A DNA stretch of 64,000 bases, from positions 3,971,501 through 4,035,500 of the forward strand of contig NZ_CP042435.1 in NCBI RefSeq assembly GCF_007971225.1, given 5' to 3'. Source of the stretch: Panacibacter ginsenosidivorans (GTDB lineage: Bacteria; Bacteroidota; Bacteroidia; Chitinophagales; Chitinophagaceae). Positions 1-8,540 of this stretch are shown one piece after another. The position numbers and the translations under genes are program-made. The notes under the pieces were generated by a model. That model saw only the letters and a list, made by a program, of their open reading frames with translations, had not been told where the DNA came from and searched no databases. The number at the start of each line of letters is the position of its first letter. Positions within the stretch are counted from its first letter, which is position 1.

Positions 1-1
1 T

Positions 2-91
2 GAGGTGAAAGAATTAGGCACTTACAAATCTTCTATCGATTTCGGCGGCGGCAACGTTGCAGAAATGGAATTCGAAGTGGTAGGCGAATAA
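2..91 (+). CDS. C-terminal end of an unidentified protein (partial)
   Basis: An open frame enters from the left edge and gives 29 residues ending in GGGNVAEMEFEVVGE before a TAA stop at 89-91. The rest of the gene lies outside the window, so no family can be assigned. A terminator-like hairpin follows 36 bp after the stop, which supports a real gene end. Confidence 0.6.
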   Translation, partial: EVKELGTYKSSIDFGGGNVAEMEFEVVGE

Positions 92-127
92 TTCGCTCTA
101 ACGTCTACATACAGTTTACATTATAAG

Positions 128-155
128 ACCATCACATTTTTGTGGTGGTTTTTTG
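128..155 (+). terminator. Rho-independent terminator after the partial gene
   Basis: ACCATCAC (128-135) pairs with GTGGTGGT (142-149), one G-T wobble, around a six-base loop, and is followed by a T run. It sits between the partial gene ending at 91 and the repeat arm at 190. Confidence 0.75.
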
Positions 156-189
156 TTTGATCTAACTGTTTTCTATCCGACCATTTTTC

Positions 190-247
190 TTTTGAACCCA
201 ACTTTTGAATTCTATAGCATCGCCTCTTGCGTCGCACACTTCAGCGC
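190..247 (-). repeat. Family-1 repeat arm, variant A, single
   Basis: Read on the minus strand it has the core TGCGACGCAA, the conserved GATGC block and a GGGTTCAAAA tail. It fills most of the gap before pdhB. Strand is defined here as the one reading GCGACGCAAC or GTGACACAAC from head to tail. Confidence 0.8.
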
Positions 248-278
248 TCCAAACATTTATCAGCAAAGCAAAACGTCC

Positions 279-312
279 TTTGTATTTTATAACCTATAAA
301 CCTATATTTTTG
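279..312 (+). promoter_or_regulatory. Possible Bacteroidota-type promoter for pdhB
   Basis: TTTG at 279-282 and TATTTTTG at 305-312 match the -33 TTTG and -7 TAnnTTTG elements known from Bacteroidetes, with a 22-bp spacer. They lie 47 bp before the pdhB start. Such AT-rich matches occur by chance, so this is tentative. Confidence 0.35.
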
Positions 313-358
313 CATCCCGTAACAATCAGGATTTAAGCGCACAAACCAATTATAAACT

Positions 359-1345
359 ATGCGACAAATTGCTTTTCGTGAGGCCATCCGTGAGGCCATG
401 AACGAAGAAATGAGAAGAGACGACAGGGTATTTTTGATGGGTGAAGAAGTTGCCGAATACAACGGCGCTTACAAAGTAAGCCAGGGTATGCTGGCAGAAT
501 TTGGTCCAAAACGTGTAATTGATACACCTATTGCAGAGCTTGGTTTTACTGCTATCGGTGTGGGTGCGGCGCAAAACGGGTTACGGCCTATTGTTGAATA
601 TATGACCTGGAACTTTGCTGTATTGGCGTTAGACCAGATCTTAAATACAGGTTCTAAAATGCTTGCCATGAGTGGCGGTCAGCTTGGTTGTCCCATCGTT
701 TTTCGTGGTGGCAACGGCAGCGCAGGTCAGCTTGGTGCACAACACTCTACAGCTTTTGAAAGTTACTATGCAAATATTCCCGGTATAAAAGTGGTTTCGC
801 CTTCTACACCTTACGATGCTAAAGGTTTATTGAAACAAGCCATCCGTTATGAAGAAGATCCGGTAATATATATGGAAAGTGAAGTAATGTATGGTGATAA
901 AGGCGAAGTACCTGAAGAAGAATATTACATTCCATTGGGCAAAGCCGATGTAAAAAAACAAGGCCGCGATGTGACCATCGTTTCTTATAATAAAATGATG
1001 AAAGTGGCTTTAAGTGCTGCTGCTGAGTTAGAGAAAGAAGGTGTAAGCGCAGAAGTTATTGATCTCAGAACGATTCGTCCATTAGATTGGCAAACGATTC
1101 TTGACAGTGTAAAGAAAACAAACCGTTTGGTAATTGTTGAAGAACAATGGCCTATGTGTTCTGTTTCTTCTGAAATTTCGTACCGCATTCAGAAGGAAGG
1201 TTTCGATTATCTTGATGCACCCATCCGTCGCATCACCAGTGCGGATGCACCTATGCACTATGCGCCAAATCTTGCCGCTGCTTACCTCCCGGATGTACCA
1301 CGCACAGTAAAACTGGTAAAAGAAGTGATGTATATGAAAAAGTAG
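359..1345 (+). CDS. pdhB: Pyruvate dehydrogenase E1 component, beta subunit
   Basis: This 328-residue protein is the full length of a separate E1 beta subunit. With the alpha subunit it forms the thiamine-diphosphate enzyme that decarboxylates pyruvate and passes the acetyl group to lipoyl-E2. Visible family marks are the N-terminal MGEEVAEYNGAYKVSQG stretch, the TPIAE-LGF motif whose Glu60 matches the ThDP-activating glutamate, the RGGNGSAGQLGAQHS segment, and a transketolase C-terminal domain with VEEQWP near residue 263. No alpha or E2 gene is next to it, so the complex is encoded elsewhere. A branched-chain 2-oxoacid E1 beta is an alternative, but the motifs fit PDH better. Confidence 0.9.
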   Translation: MRQIAFREAIREAMNEEMRRDDRVFLMGEEVAEYNGAYKVSQGMLAEFGPKRVIDTPIAELGFTAIGVGAAQNGLRPIVEYMTWNFAVLALDQILNTGSKMLAMSGGQLGCPIVFRGGNGSAGQLGAQHSTAFESYYANIPGIKVVSPSTPYDAKGLLKQAIRYEEDPVIYMESEVMYGDKGEVPEEEYYIPLGKADVKKQGRDVTIVSYNKMMKVALSAAAELEKEGVSAEVIDLRTIRPLDWQTILDSVKKTNRLVIVEEQWPMCSVSSEISYRIQKEGFDYLDAPIRRITSADAPMHYAPNLAAAYLPDVPRTVKLVKEVMYMKK

Positions 1346-1380
1346 AAAGCTTTATATAACGTAACTAAACTATATTATCA

Positions 1381-1412
1381 ATCCCGCTGCCACAAATGCA
1401 CGGGTTTTTTTA
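1381..1412 (+). terminator. Probable terminator of pdhB
   Basis: CCCG-C-TGC (1383-1390) can pair with GCACGGG (1398-1404) with one bulged base, followed by seven T residues. It lies 36 bp after the pdhB stop. Confidence 0.6.
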
Positions 1413-1417
1413 TTTTA

Positions 1418-1473
1418 TTTTGAACCAAATTACATTACTACTATGATGCTTTGCTTGCGTCGCACCCTTGTAC
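1418..1473 (-). repeat. Family-1 repeat arm, variant A, overlapping a gene start
   Basis: On the minus strand it has a GTACAAGGGTGCGACGCAAG head, GCATCATAG block and GGTTCAAAA tail. It faces the arm at 3603-3660, and the two enclose the TonB receptor gene. Its block contains the ATG codons at 1443 and 1446 that open the receptor frame. Confidence 0.85.
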
Positions 1474-3542
1474 ATTCTAATCAATATTCAGCTAATTACA
1501 GTTTGGTTGTTTGCTTATTACTATGCAGTATAATGTGCACTGCACAAAATAATAATGCTACTTCATCAGATACAGCATCCTTAAATGCAGTAACCGTTAC
1601 CGCATTTGCATCAGGTTTAAAATGGAAAGATGTACCAGCTTCTGTTGCTCTGTTAAACAAACAACAGTTGATGCGTTATGATGGAACTTCGATGGTTCCT
1701 TTATTAAATACAATTGCAGGTGTAAGAATGGAAGAACGTTCTCCCGGTAGTTACCGTCTTTCCATGCGGGGTAGCTTATTACGTTCTCCGTTTGGTGTAC
1801 GGAATGTGAAAATATATATGGATGATGTGCCATTAACAGATGCAACGGGCAACACTTATTTAAATCTTATTGATCTTAATGAACTCTCCTCAATCGAAAT
1901 TATAAAAGGACCATCTTCCAGTTTTTATGGAGCCAATACCGGAGGCGCAGTTATTTTAAATACAGATGATAAACGCGGTATAGATGCAGGTCTTAGTGGT
2001 GGATCGTATGGATTATTTAAAGAGTATGTAAGTATAAAAGAACATACCGATAAATTGTTCTTTGGCCTTCAGCAATCACATACTCAAAGCGATGGTTATC
2101 GTCAGCAAAGCGCATTGAGAAAAGATATTGTTCAGGGTAAATTCAACTGGAAGTTAAATAAAACATCTTCTCTTTTATTCCTTGGCTTTTATGCCAACCT
2201 GCATTACGAAACCCCCGGCGGTATTACACAAAAACAAATGGATTCTTTACCAACACTGGCAAGGCAGCCATCAGGTTCAACTCCCGGAGCAGTAGAACAA
2301 AATGCAGGCGTGTATAACAAAACTTATTTTGGTGCCGTTACGTTTCGGTCAGCATTTGCAAAACATTTTAATAATACAACGTCGTTTGTTTTTAATCATA
2401 CTGATTTTAAAAATCCTTTTATCACCAACTATGAAAAACGAAAGGAGTTCAACTATAGCGGCAGAACAGATTTCCAATACACAATTAACAAAGGGAATAG
2501 CTTTACGCTAAAAACGAATGCCGGTGGAGAGTTGCAATACAATAACTCTTATATAAGAGTGTATGACAACAATGGTGGAACTCTGGGAGATAATCAATAT
2601 AAAGACCGCGTATATACAACGCAATATTTTTTATTTGCCCAGGTAAACATAACAACCGGCAAATGGTTATTCCAGGCAGGTTTAAGTAATAATAATTTGC
2701 AATATAAATATAGCCGCCTGACAGACAGTTCAGGTGTGTATCCCATAACCAAAAAAACAGGGAATACGGTAAGTCCAAGAGTTGGCATAACTTATAGCAT
2801 TATAAAAAATGTTTCATTGTATGCTGTTGCTGCAAAAGGGTTTTCGCCACCAACACTTGCAGAAGTGCTGCCTTCGAGTGGTTTATTTACAAATACTTTG
2901 CAGGCTGAATATGGATGGAATTACGAAGCAGGAATAAAAGGATCTGTTGTTAATAATAAACTTCAATACAATGCATCCTTCTATTATTTTGCTTTGAAAG
3001 ACGCTATTGTGCGAAGAGTAGATGATAATGGTAATGAGTATTTTGTAAATGCAGGAGGAACGATACAAAAAGGTGCAGAGCTTTGGATGAATGCAAATAT
3101 TATTAATGCTCATCAGGGATTTGTACAATCATTAAATATATGGAACAGCTTTAGCTACCAGCCTTACAAATTTGATTCATACAAATCAGGCAGTAATGAT
3201 TATTCAGGTAATAAATTAACAGGTGTACCGCGTGCTATTGATGTAAGTGGTGTTGATGTAAAATTTATGCATGATTATTATACTAACATAACTTTCAATT
3301 ATACATCATCTATATCATTGGATGATGCAAGCACTGTATCAGCTAAGCCTTATCATTTGCTGCAGTTGAAAATGGGAAAAGATTTTCTTTTACATAAAAT
3401 GAAACTGAAAATTTTTGCCGGTGCAGATAATTTACTGAATGAAGGGTATAGTTTGGGAAATGATATCAACGCATTTGGTGGTAGGTATTTTAACCCGGCA
3501 CCTGTAAGAAATTATTACGTAGGAATAGCAATTAACCTGTAA
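1443..3542 (+). CDS. TonB-dependent outer-membrane receptor
   Basis: A 699-residue TonB-dependent receptor for active uptake of an unknown ligand (siderophore, haem, vitamin or other) across the outer membrane. A hydrophobic stretch with a likely cleavage near CTAQ is followed by a TonB-box-like SLNAVTVTA. A plug domain comes next (PASVALLNKQQLMRYDGTSMVPLLNTIAGVRM through IEIIKGPSSSFYGANTGGAVI), then a long beta-barrel ending in the typical aromatic-rich NYYVGIAINL. The start is odd: the first ten codons, including both candidate ATGs, lie inside a family-1 repeat arm, and the next in-frame ATG is too late to leave a signal peptide. A TTG start near 1502 would be an alternative. No substrate-linked partner is adjacent. 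Confidence 0.9.
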   Translation: MMLCLRRTLVHSNQYSANYSLVVCLLLCSIMCTAQNNNATSSDTASLNAVTVTAFASGLKWKDVPASVALLNKQQLMRYDGTSMVPLLNTIAGVRMEERSPGSYRLSMRGSLLRSPFGVRNVKIYMDDVPLTDATGNTYLNLIDLNELSSIEIIKGPSSSFYGANTGGAVILNTDDKRGIDAGLSGGSYGLFKEYVSIKEHTDKLFFGLQQSHTQSDGYRQQSALRKDIVQGKFNWKLNKTSSLLFLGFYANLHYETPGGITQKQMDSLPTLARQPSGSTPGAVEQNAGVYNKTYFGAVTFRSAFAKHFNNTTSFVFNHTDFKNPFITNYEKRKEFNYSGRTDFQYTINKGNSFTLKTNAGGELQYNNSYIRVYDNNGGTLGDNQYKDRVYTTQYFLFAQVNITTGKWLFQAGLSNNNLQYKYSRLTDSSGVYPITKKTGNTVSPRVGITYSIIKNVSLYAVAAKGFSPPTLAEVLPSSGLFTNTLQAEYGWNYEAGIKGSVVNNKLQYNASFYYFALKDAIVRRVDDNGNEYFVNAGGTIQKGAELWMNANIINAHQGFVQSLNIWNSFSYQPYKFDSYKSGSNDYSGNKLTGVPRAIDVSGVDVKFMHDYYTNITFNYTSSISLDDASTVSAKPYHLLQLKMGKDFLLHKMKLKIFAGADNLLNEGYSLGNDINAFGGRYFNPAPVRNYYVGIAINL

Positions 3543-3602
3543 TAATAATTTAAAGCAACGCTTAAATAAAAGTTGTTTGCCAATGCTGCATAGTGAACGA
3601 TA

Positions 3603-3660
3603 GTACAGGAGTGCGACGCAAGTAAAGCATCATAGCAGTAATGCAGTCCGGTTCAAAAAC
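3603..3660 (+). repeat. Family-1 repeat arm, variant A
   Basis: The head GTACAGGAGTGCGACGCAAG is followed by AGCATCATAGCAGTAATGCA and a CCGGTTCAAAAA tail. It is the downstream partner of the inverted arm at 1418-1473, across the TonB receptor gene. Confidence 0.85.
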
Positions 3661-3693
3661 AAAAAGAATGCAGCTTATGCTGCATTCTTTTTT
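3661..3693. terminator. Bidirectional terminator between convergent genes
   Basis: GAATGCAGC (3666-3674) and GCTGCATTC (3679-3687) form a perfect 9-bp stem with a TTAT loop, flanked by an A run and a T run. It serves the TonB receptor from the left and the GloVer protein from the right. Confidence 0.9.
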
Positions 3694-3710
3694 ATAAAGA
3701 GTCTCTTCTA

Positions 3711-6700
3711 TTATTGTTTAATAAATTTTAGAGAAACATTTCCATCTGGTGTTTGTACCTGTGCAAAATAAATTCCACGGCTTAATTGTGCCGCATTGAT
3801 CTCTATTCTGTTCTTACCTGATGCCTCATAAGAAGTTGTACTGATGATTTTACCATTAATATCAATAATGCGAATGGTAACTTCTTCGGCAGGCGTATTG
3901 AGTGTTACATAACATTTATCATGAACGGGATTGGGATAAATAGATGCCTGAACGTTTATAATAGCCTGCCCCTGATCTGCTGACGTTAATGCAGTGAGTG
4001 TATTCGTTACCGTAACAGTTATTGTTTCATCATCATATAAAGCAAGTGTGCTGTTATCTGTAACGCGTACTTTAAAGCTATAAGAGCCTGCTGTTGCGGG
4101 TGTCCAGGTAAATACACCGCTTGTTGCATTGATGCTTGCGCCGGCTGGTGCACCTATTAAAGAATAGGTGAATTTAGTTTTTGCATCTCCGTCAGTTGCA
4201 GTTGCTGTGAAAGTTAGTGTTGTATTTTTTACTACAGATTTATTACCGATAGGTGCCAATACAGGCGTATCAGCAATTGGTTTTACTGTTATTCTTACAA
4301 TTGCAGGTGCAGAAGAAATACAGCCAACTTTTACACTGAAATAGAAGGAATCTTTACCGGAAACATTGGCATTAGGTGTGTAAGTTTTGTCGGCTCCTGT
4401 GCCTGCGAGTTTGCCTCTTCTTGGTGAAGTAGTAATAGCATAAGAGAGTGGGGAACCACCACTGCCGGATAATGTTATTATTTTCTTTGTATCCTCATCA
4501 GTTGTAACGCTCTGTGTGTTTGCAATAAGATTATTTACCGGTGCGATAATTAAACTTCCGAAAGCGCTTCCTCCATCTGTGCTCATAGTGAAATGACGCA
4601 GCACTGTGTAAGCACCGGCCGGAGTAATCTTGAAAATTGTTCCTACATTATTAGTGCCACCTGCACTTGTGAGCCCATAGAAGTTGTTGTCGTTGGCCTG
4701 CAACAATTTCCCTTTTGGCATTTTACCATCAGTTGCCGGGTTAAAATGCTTCATGGTTTTAAAAGTACCGGCTGTTGTAATGTTGAAAATAGTGCCATAA
4801 CCGTAGGTGCCACCACTTGTTGTCATTCCATATAGTTTTCCATCTTTGGCTTGTATAAGACTGCCAAATGGAGAATAACCATCAGTACCGGTTACGAAAG
4901 TGTGTAGTATCGTTACCACACCGGCAGCAGTCATTTTGAACAACTTTCCATTTGATACAGTCATACCATAAAAGTTGCCATCAGTTGCCTGCACAAGATC
5001 TCCCTCGGGGCTGCTACCCTCTGTTGTATAACTAAAACTGTGAAGTAATGTAAATGCGCCTGCTGTGGAAATTTTAAATATAGTACCACCAGCACTTGCA
5101 CCGCCGCCTTTTGCCATACCGTATAAAAAGCCATCTGTTGCTTGTACCAGGCTGCCGTTAGGATTACCACCATCCGCTGTGCCGCTAAAATGTTTTAAAA
5201 CCGTGTATACACCACCTGGTGTTATTTTAAAGATGGTTCCATAACCGTAAGTACCACCGTCTGATGTCATACCGTAAAAATTACCATCTGTTGCCTGAAT
5301 AAGGCTGCCCATAGGATAACCGCCATCCGCAGATCTATTGAATGAGCGTAAAATGCTTGTTGTGCCTCCACATATTTTAAAAATTGTTCCATAACCATAT
5401 GCTCCACCTTCACTGTTAAGTCCATAGAAAGCACTGTCTTTACCTTTAATAAGAGATTCCATGGGTGCGTTTCCCTTTGTGGCAGCGTTGAAGTGAACCA
5501 GCGTAGTTACCGCTCCTGTAGTAGTCATTTTTATAGCCGTACCAAAATTGTATGTACCACCTGTACTTGTGAGCGCATAGAGATTACCATCATTTCCTTT
5601 GGCGAAACTTCCATCAGGTGTGTTGCCTTCTGTTTCTGTAACAAATGAATGCAACACTGTATAAACACCCGTAGTGGTTATTTTGTAAGCCGTACCGGCA
5701 CCACCGGTACCACCAGTTCTGTTTAAGCCATATAATGCGCCGTCAGTGTTCTGATAAAGGCCACCATAGGGATAACCACCGTCCTTACCTGAGGAAAGAT
5801 GACGTAATACAGTATAGACTCCAGCAGTAGAAACTTTAAAAATTGTTCCATTACCGTACGTGCCATACATGCTGGTTGTGCCATACAAATAACCATCAGT
5901 TCCCTGTATAAGATCGCTTTGAACAGAGCCGCCATCCGTTGGGCCGTTCAGGTTTTTGATAACTGTATAAACACCGGCTGTTGTTATTTTAAAAATAGTT
6001 CCATAACCGAAAGTGCCGCCGTAATAAGTAGCACCATAAAGATTACCATCTTTACCCAATGTAAGGCTGTTATAACTTTTATTTCCGTCTGTCGTGGTAT
6101 TAAAATGACGTAATACAGAGAATGTACCTGTTGATGTTATTTTAAAAATAGTGCCGCCGCCATTTGCACCACCACCGTAGGTAATGCCGTAAAAATTTCC
6201 ATCTGCTGCCTGTACAAGATGGCCACGTGGATTTGTACCATCTGTTGCATAAGCAAGGTTTCTTAATACCTGGAATGAAGTACCATCAGGCAACATTTTA
6301 AAGATCGTTCCATAAGTATTGGTACCACCTGCACTTGTCATACCGTACAGATAGCCATCTGTTCCTTTGATCAGTTCGCCATAAGGGTTACTCCCATCAG
6401 TTAAGCTGTTAAGATGTCTTATAATGGTAACCGCTCCTCCGGGAGTCATTTTGAATATAGTACCCTGATTGTAGGTGCCGCCAAGGTTGGTCATGCCATA
6501 AAAATTTCCATCTGTATCCTTATAAAGATCGCCATGTGGTATTTTACCCCAATCTGCAAAGCCCTGTATAACAGAGAAGCCGCTACCGTTTGTTTTAATA
6601 GAGAATACGGTGCCATGTCCTTCAACACCACCGTTTGATGTAATGCCGGCAAGTACATCCTGCGCATTTGTTTTTGTAAATAATACCGAAAATAAAATGA

Positions 6701-6776
6701 TGAATGATAAGCTAATTGTAAACATACTTTTTGTGTTACAGTTTTGCTTTGGTGTTTTAGTAAATAAGGTAGCCAT
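3711..6776 (-). CDS. Secreted GloVer-repeat protein with T9SS sorting domain
   Basis: A 1021-residue exported protein. After an N-terminal signal sequence (a start at residue 18, MFTISLSF, fits best) come about 14 tandem units of roughly 53 residues, with the pattern GTIFKxTxxG, VLxxF, DGxxPxGxL and TDGxxYGMT. This is the repeat called GloVer (TIGR03803 type). A region near residues 760-840 looks Ig/cadherin-like. A He_PIG-type Ig domain follows (LAPIGNKSVVKNTTLTF through VRVTDN). The C-terminal 80 residues start SIYPNPVHDKCYV and end SLKFIKQ, the form of a type A T9SS sorting domain. It is probably a cell-surface or released protein, possibly adhesive or a beta-propeller. The substrate is unknown. 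Confidence 0.85.
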   Translation of the reverse strand: MATLFTKTPKQNCNTKSMFTISLSFIILFSVLFTKTNAQDVLAGITSNGGVEGHGTVFSIKTNGSGFSVIQGFADWGKIPHGDLYKDTDGNFYGMTNLGGTYNQGTIFKMTPGGAVTIIRHLNSLTDGSNPYGELIKGTDGYLYGMTSAGGTNTYGTIFKMLPDGTSFQVLRNLAYATDGTNPRGHLVQAADGNFYGITYGGGANGGGTIFKITSTGTFSVLRHFNTTTDGNKSYNSLTLGKDGNLYGATYYGGTFGYGTIFKITTAGVYTVIKNLNGPTDGGSVQSDLIQGTDGYLYGTTSMYGTYGNGTIFKVSTAGVYTVLRHLSSGKDGGYPYGGLYQNTDGALYGLNRTGGTGGAGTAYKITTTGVYTVLHSFVTETEGNTPDGSFAKGNDGNLYALTSTGGTYNFGTAIKMTTTGAVTTLVHFNAATKGNAPMESLIKGKDSAFYGLNSEGGAYGYGTIFKICGGTTSILRSFNRSADGGYPMGSLIQATDGNFYGMTSDGGTYGYGTIFKITPGGVYTVLKHFSGTADGGNPNGSLVQATDGFLYGMAKGGGASAGGTIFKISTAGAFTLLHSFSYTTEGSSPEGDLVQATDGNFYGMTVSNGKLFKMTAAGVVTILHTFVTGTDGYSPFGSLIQAKDGKLYGMTTSGGTYGYGTIFNITTAGTFKTMKHFNPATDGKMPKGKLLQANDNNFYGLTSAGGTNNVGTIFKITPAGAYTVLRHFTMSTDGGSAFGSLIIAPVNNLIANTQSVTTDEDTKKIITLSGSGGSPLSYAITTSPRRGKLAGTGADKTYTPNANVSGKDSFYFSVKVGCISSAPAIVRITVKPIADTPVLAPIGNKSVVKNTTLTFTATATDGDAKTKFTYSLIGAPAGASINATSGVFTWTPATAGSYSFKVRVTDNSTLALYDDETITVTVTNTLTALTSADQGQAIINVQASIYPNPVHDKCYVTLNTPAEEVTIRIIDINGKIISTTSYEASGKNRIEINAAQLSRGIYFAQVQTPDGNVSLKFIKQ

Positions 6777-6899
6777 AAAATAGTTTTATAAACAGTTTTG
6801 AATAAGATTTATGCGTGCAAATGTTAACTGTTTATAATGCTGCGCATAGTAACGGATGTATGAACTGTTTAAAAAGTAAAATGAAGTGTGAGAGATAAA

Positions 6900-7112
6900 T
6901 GGGACAGGCTGAGGTAATGCTATGATGCTTTCGTTGTGTCACTCACTTGTACGTTCGGAACTAAATTCATCAGGTGAGAAGTGGAAAGGTGAAAGGTCAA
7001 AACATAATATTCGCTTTCCACTTTTGCCTTCTCATTTGTTGCTAAATACAATGCAGTACAAGAGTGCGACGCAAGAAAAGTTCAATAGCAGTAATGGTGC
7101 CGGGTACAATAA
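6900..7112. repeat. Family-1 inverted pair with mixed cores (B arm then A arm)
   Basis: The left arm (6900-6957, minus) carries the variant B core GTGACAC. The right arm (7056-7112, plus) carries the variant A core TGCGACGCA and a GCCGGGTACAAT tail. The ~100-bp spacer has its own nested complementarity: TGAGAAG with CTTCTCA and GTGGAAAG with CTTTCCAC. The heads face each other. This pair and the next terminator account for most of the 6777-7225 gap. Confidence 0.8.
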
Positions 7113-7137
7113 AATAAATTAACAGCTATAAAAACAT

Positions 7138-7181
7138 AAAGCACGTAACAGAAAGGGGGCTTACTGTTGACGTGCTTTTTT
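7138..7181 (-). terminator. Terminator downstream of the 119-residue orphan gene
   Basis: AAAGCACGT-AACAG (7138-7151) pairs with CTGTTGACGTGCTTT (7164-7178) with one bulge. T or A runs flank both sides, so it could act in both directions. The gene ending at 7226 is the only one transcribed toward it. Confidence 0.7.
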
Positions 7182-7225
7182 GTTGGTTGTTTTGGGGGGG
7201 TAAAACAGGTATAAATACTGTAAGA

Positions 7226-7585
7226 TCAGTTTACATGATTTACAAGAAAAAGATCGTTTGAAAATTCTGTCATACAGGTGATGCCTCTCTTAAAATCGTT
7301 AAGTGTTGTTATGTCGCCATTATATTTTTTGGTTTCATACACAAGCAGGCTTGATTGTGGTTCTGCATCTATCTTGGAAATATAAATAAGGTTTGCATGC
7401 TCAATGTTGAATGTTGGATGCAGGTTAATGAGCAGGATGATCTTTTCATAATAATCATTGTGATAAGCCAGCCTGTAACGCTGTGGGAACCGGGCTACCA
7501 TAGTGTTCACCATGTCCCTGATGTCGTTCCATGAATAATCGTAGTACTGAATGCGGAAAGGGTTCGTTATAACTTCTTTTTGCAT
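7226..7585 (-). CDS. Small orphan protein, paralogue of the gene at 11809-12162
   Basis: A 119-residue cytoplasmic-looking protein that I do not recognise. It has no signal peptide or membrane segment. It is clearly a paralogue of the 117-residue product at 11809-12162. Shared features in the same order are an NPF near residues 8-10, YxYSW, RFPxRYxxAYH, KIILxxxL, xYISKID, YExKxYxGDITxxxDFxRG and a hydrophobic end. The conserved NPF and YSW start, together with GDIT and DFxRG, suggests one folded domain. Length and context give no function. It stands alone, with terminators or repeats on both sides. Confidence 0.75.
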   Translation of the reverse strand: MQKEVITNPFRIQYYDYSWNDIRDMVNTMVARFPQRYRLAYHNDYYEKIILLINLHPTFNIEHANLIYISKIDAEPQSSLLVYETKKYNGDITTLNDFKRGITCMTEFSNDLFLVNHVN

Positions 7586-7798
7586 AACACACAGATTTTT
7601 GATAGATGATTGGATTCGGTTTCTTGGATAACGATAAAGTTAGAAAAGCATACATGGGGAACATGCTTAAAAAGAGACTAAGCCAACTAAGAATCAATTA
7701 AAGTTTATAATGGCAACTGTGCTAACAGTAATTTGTAATAAAGCGTACTACAACATTTTTTATGACTTACTACATATATTCATTTTATGTTGCAAAAG

Positions 7799-8539
7799 CT
7801 AAATAGTTTTTACTTGTATGTTATTTTTTTTTAGTTGTTCAGCAATTAGTTTTACAAAACTCACCGTATGTGTACCATCTCCATGAATACAGATCGTTTC
7901 TGCTTTTACAGGAATTATTTTACCATCAATAGTAGTAACTGTTTGCTGCTGTATCATCTGTAATACCTGTTTTACTGATTGTGCTTTATGTGTAATAAGC
8001 GCATTTGTGTTTGTTCTTGGTGTTAGATTACCTTCATGTGTATAGGTGCGGTCGGCAAAAACTTCTGATGCGGTTTGTAAACCGATTGTTGCGGCTGCGG
8101 TAACAGAATAGCTATTACTTAATCCATATAAAATAAGTGAAGGATCATGATCTTTAACGGCTTTCGCAACTATAGTAGCCAGCGTATTGTTCATTGCACT
8201 CATGTTATACAAGGCGCCATGTGGTTTTACATGATGCATAGAAGCTCCTGCCGCTTTAATATGTTGCTGTATTATTAATAATTGTTGTTTTACCAGTTCA
8301 TAATAATCTTCTTGAGAAAGTTTTTGCTCTGTTCTGCCAAAATTTATTTTATCTGCAAAGCCCGGATGTGCACCAATAGCCACATTATGTCGCAGAGCAA
8401 GATCAATGGTTCTTTGCATGATTGATGAATCACCTGCATGATAGCCGCAAGCAATGTTCACAGAACTTATGTAAGGCATAATAGCTGCGTCATTTGGCAT
8501 GCCTTCGCCCATATCACAATTGAGATCTATTGATAACAT
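7799..8539 (-). CDS. pxpA: 5-oxoprolinase subunit A (LamB/YcsF family)
   Basis: The 246-residue length is normal for PxpA, which with PxpB and PxpC makes the ATP-dependent prokaryotic 5-oxoprolinase turning 5-oxoproline into glutamate. Typical features are the N-terminal DLNCDMGEG, ACGYHAGD near residue 31, VAIGAHPGFADK, VKPHGALYN and a C-terminal CIHGDGTHTV. It is the last gene of a pxpB-pxpC-pxpA operon on the minus strand. Its ATG begins one base after the pxpC stop, so translation is probably coupled. Confidence 0.93.
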   Translation of the reverse strand: MLSIDLNCDMGEGMPNDAAIMPYISSVNIACGYHAGDSSIMQRTIDLALRHNVAIGAHPGFADKINFGRTEQKLSQEDYYELVKQQLLIIQQHIKAAGASMHHVKPHGALYNMSAMNNTLATIVAKAVKDHDPSLILYGLSNSYSVTAAATIGLQTASEVFADRTYTHEGNLTPRTNTNALITHKAQSVKQVLQMIQQQTVTTIDGKIIPVKAETICIHGDGTHTVSFVKLIAEQLKKNNIQVKTI

Positions 8540-8540
8540 A

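Noticed and set aside
7194-7200. A run of seven G residues
   Set aside because: It could suggest phase variation, but it lies downstream of a gene end and outside any frame or promoter that I can recognise.
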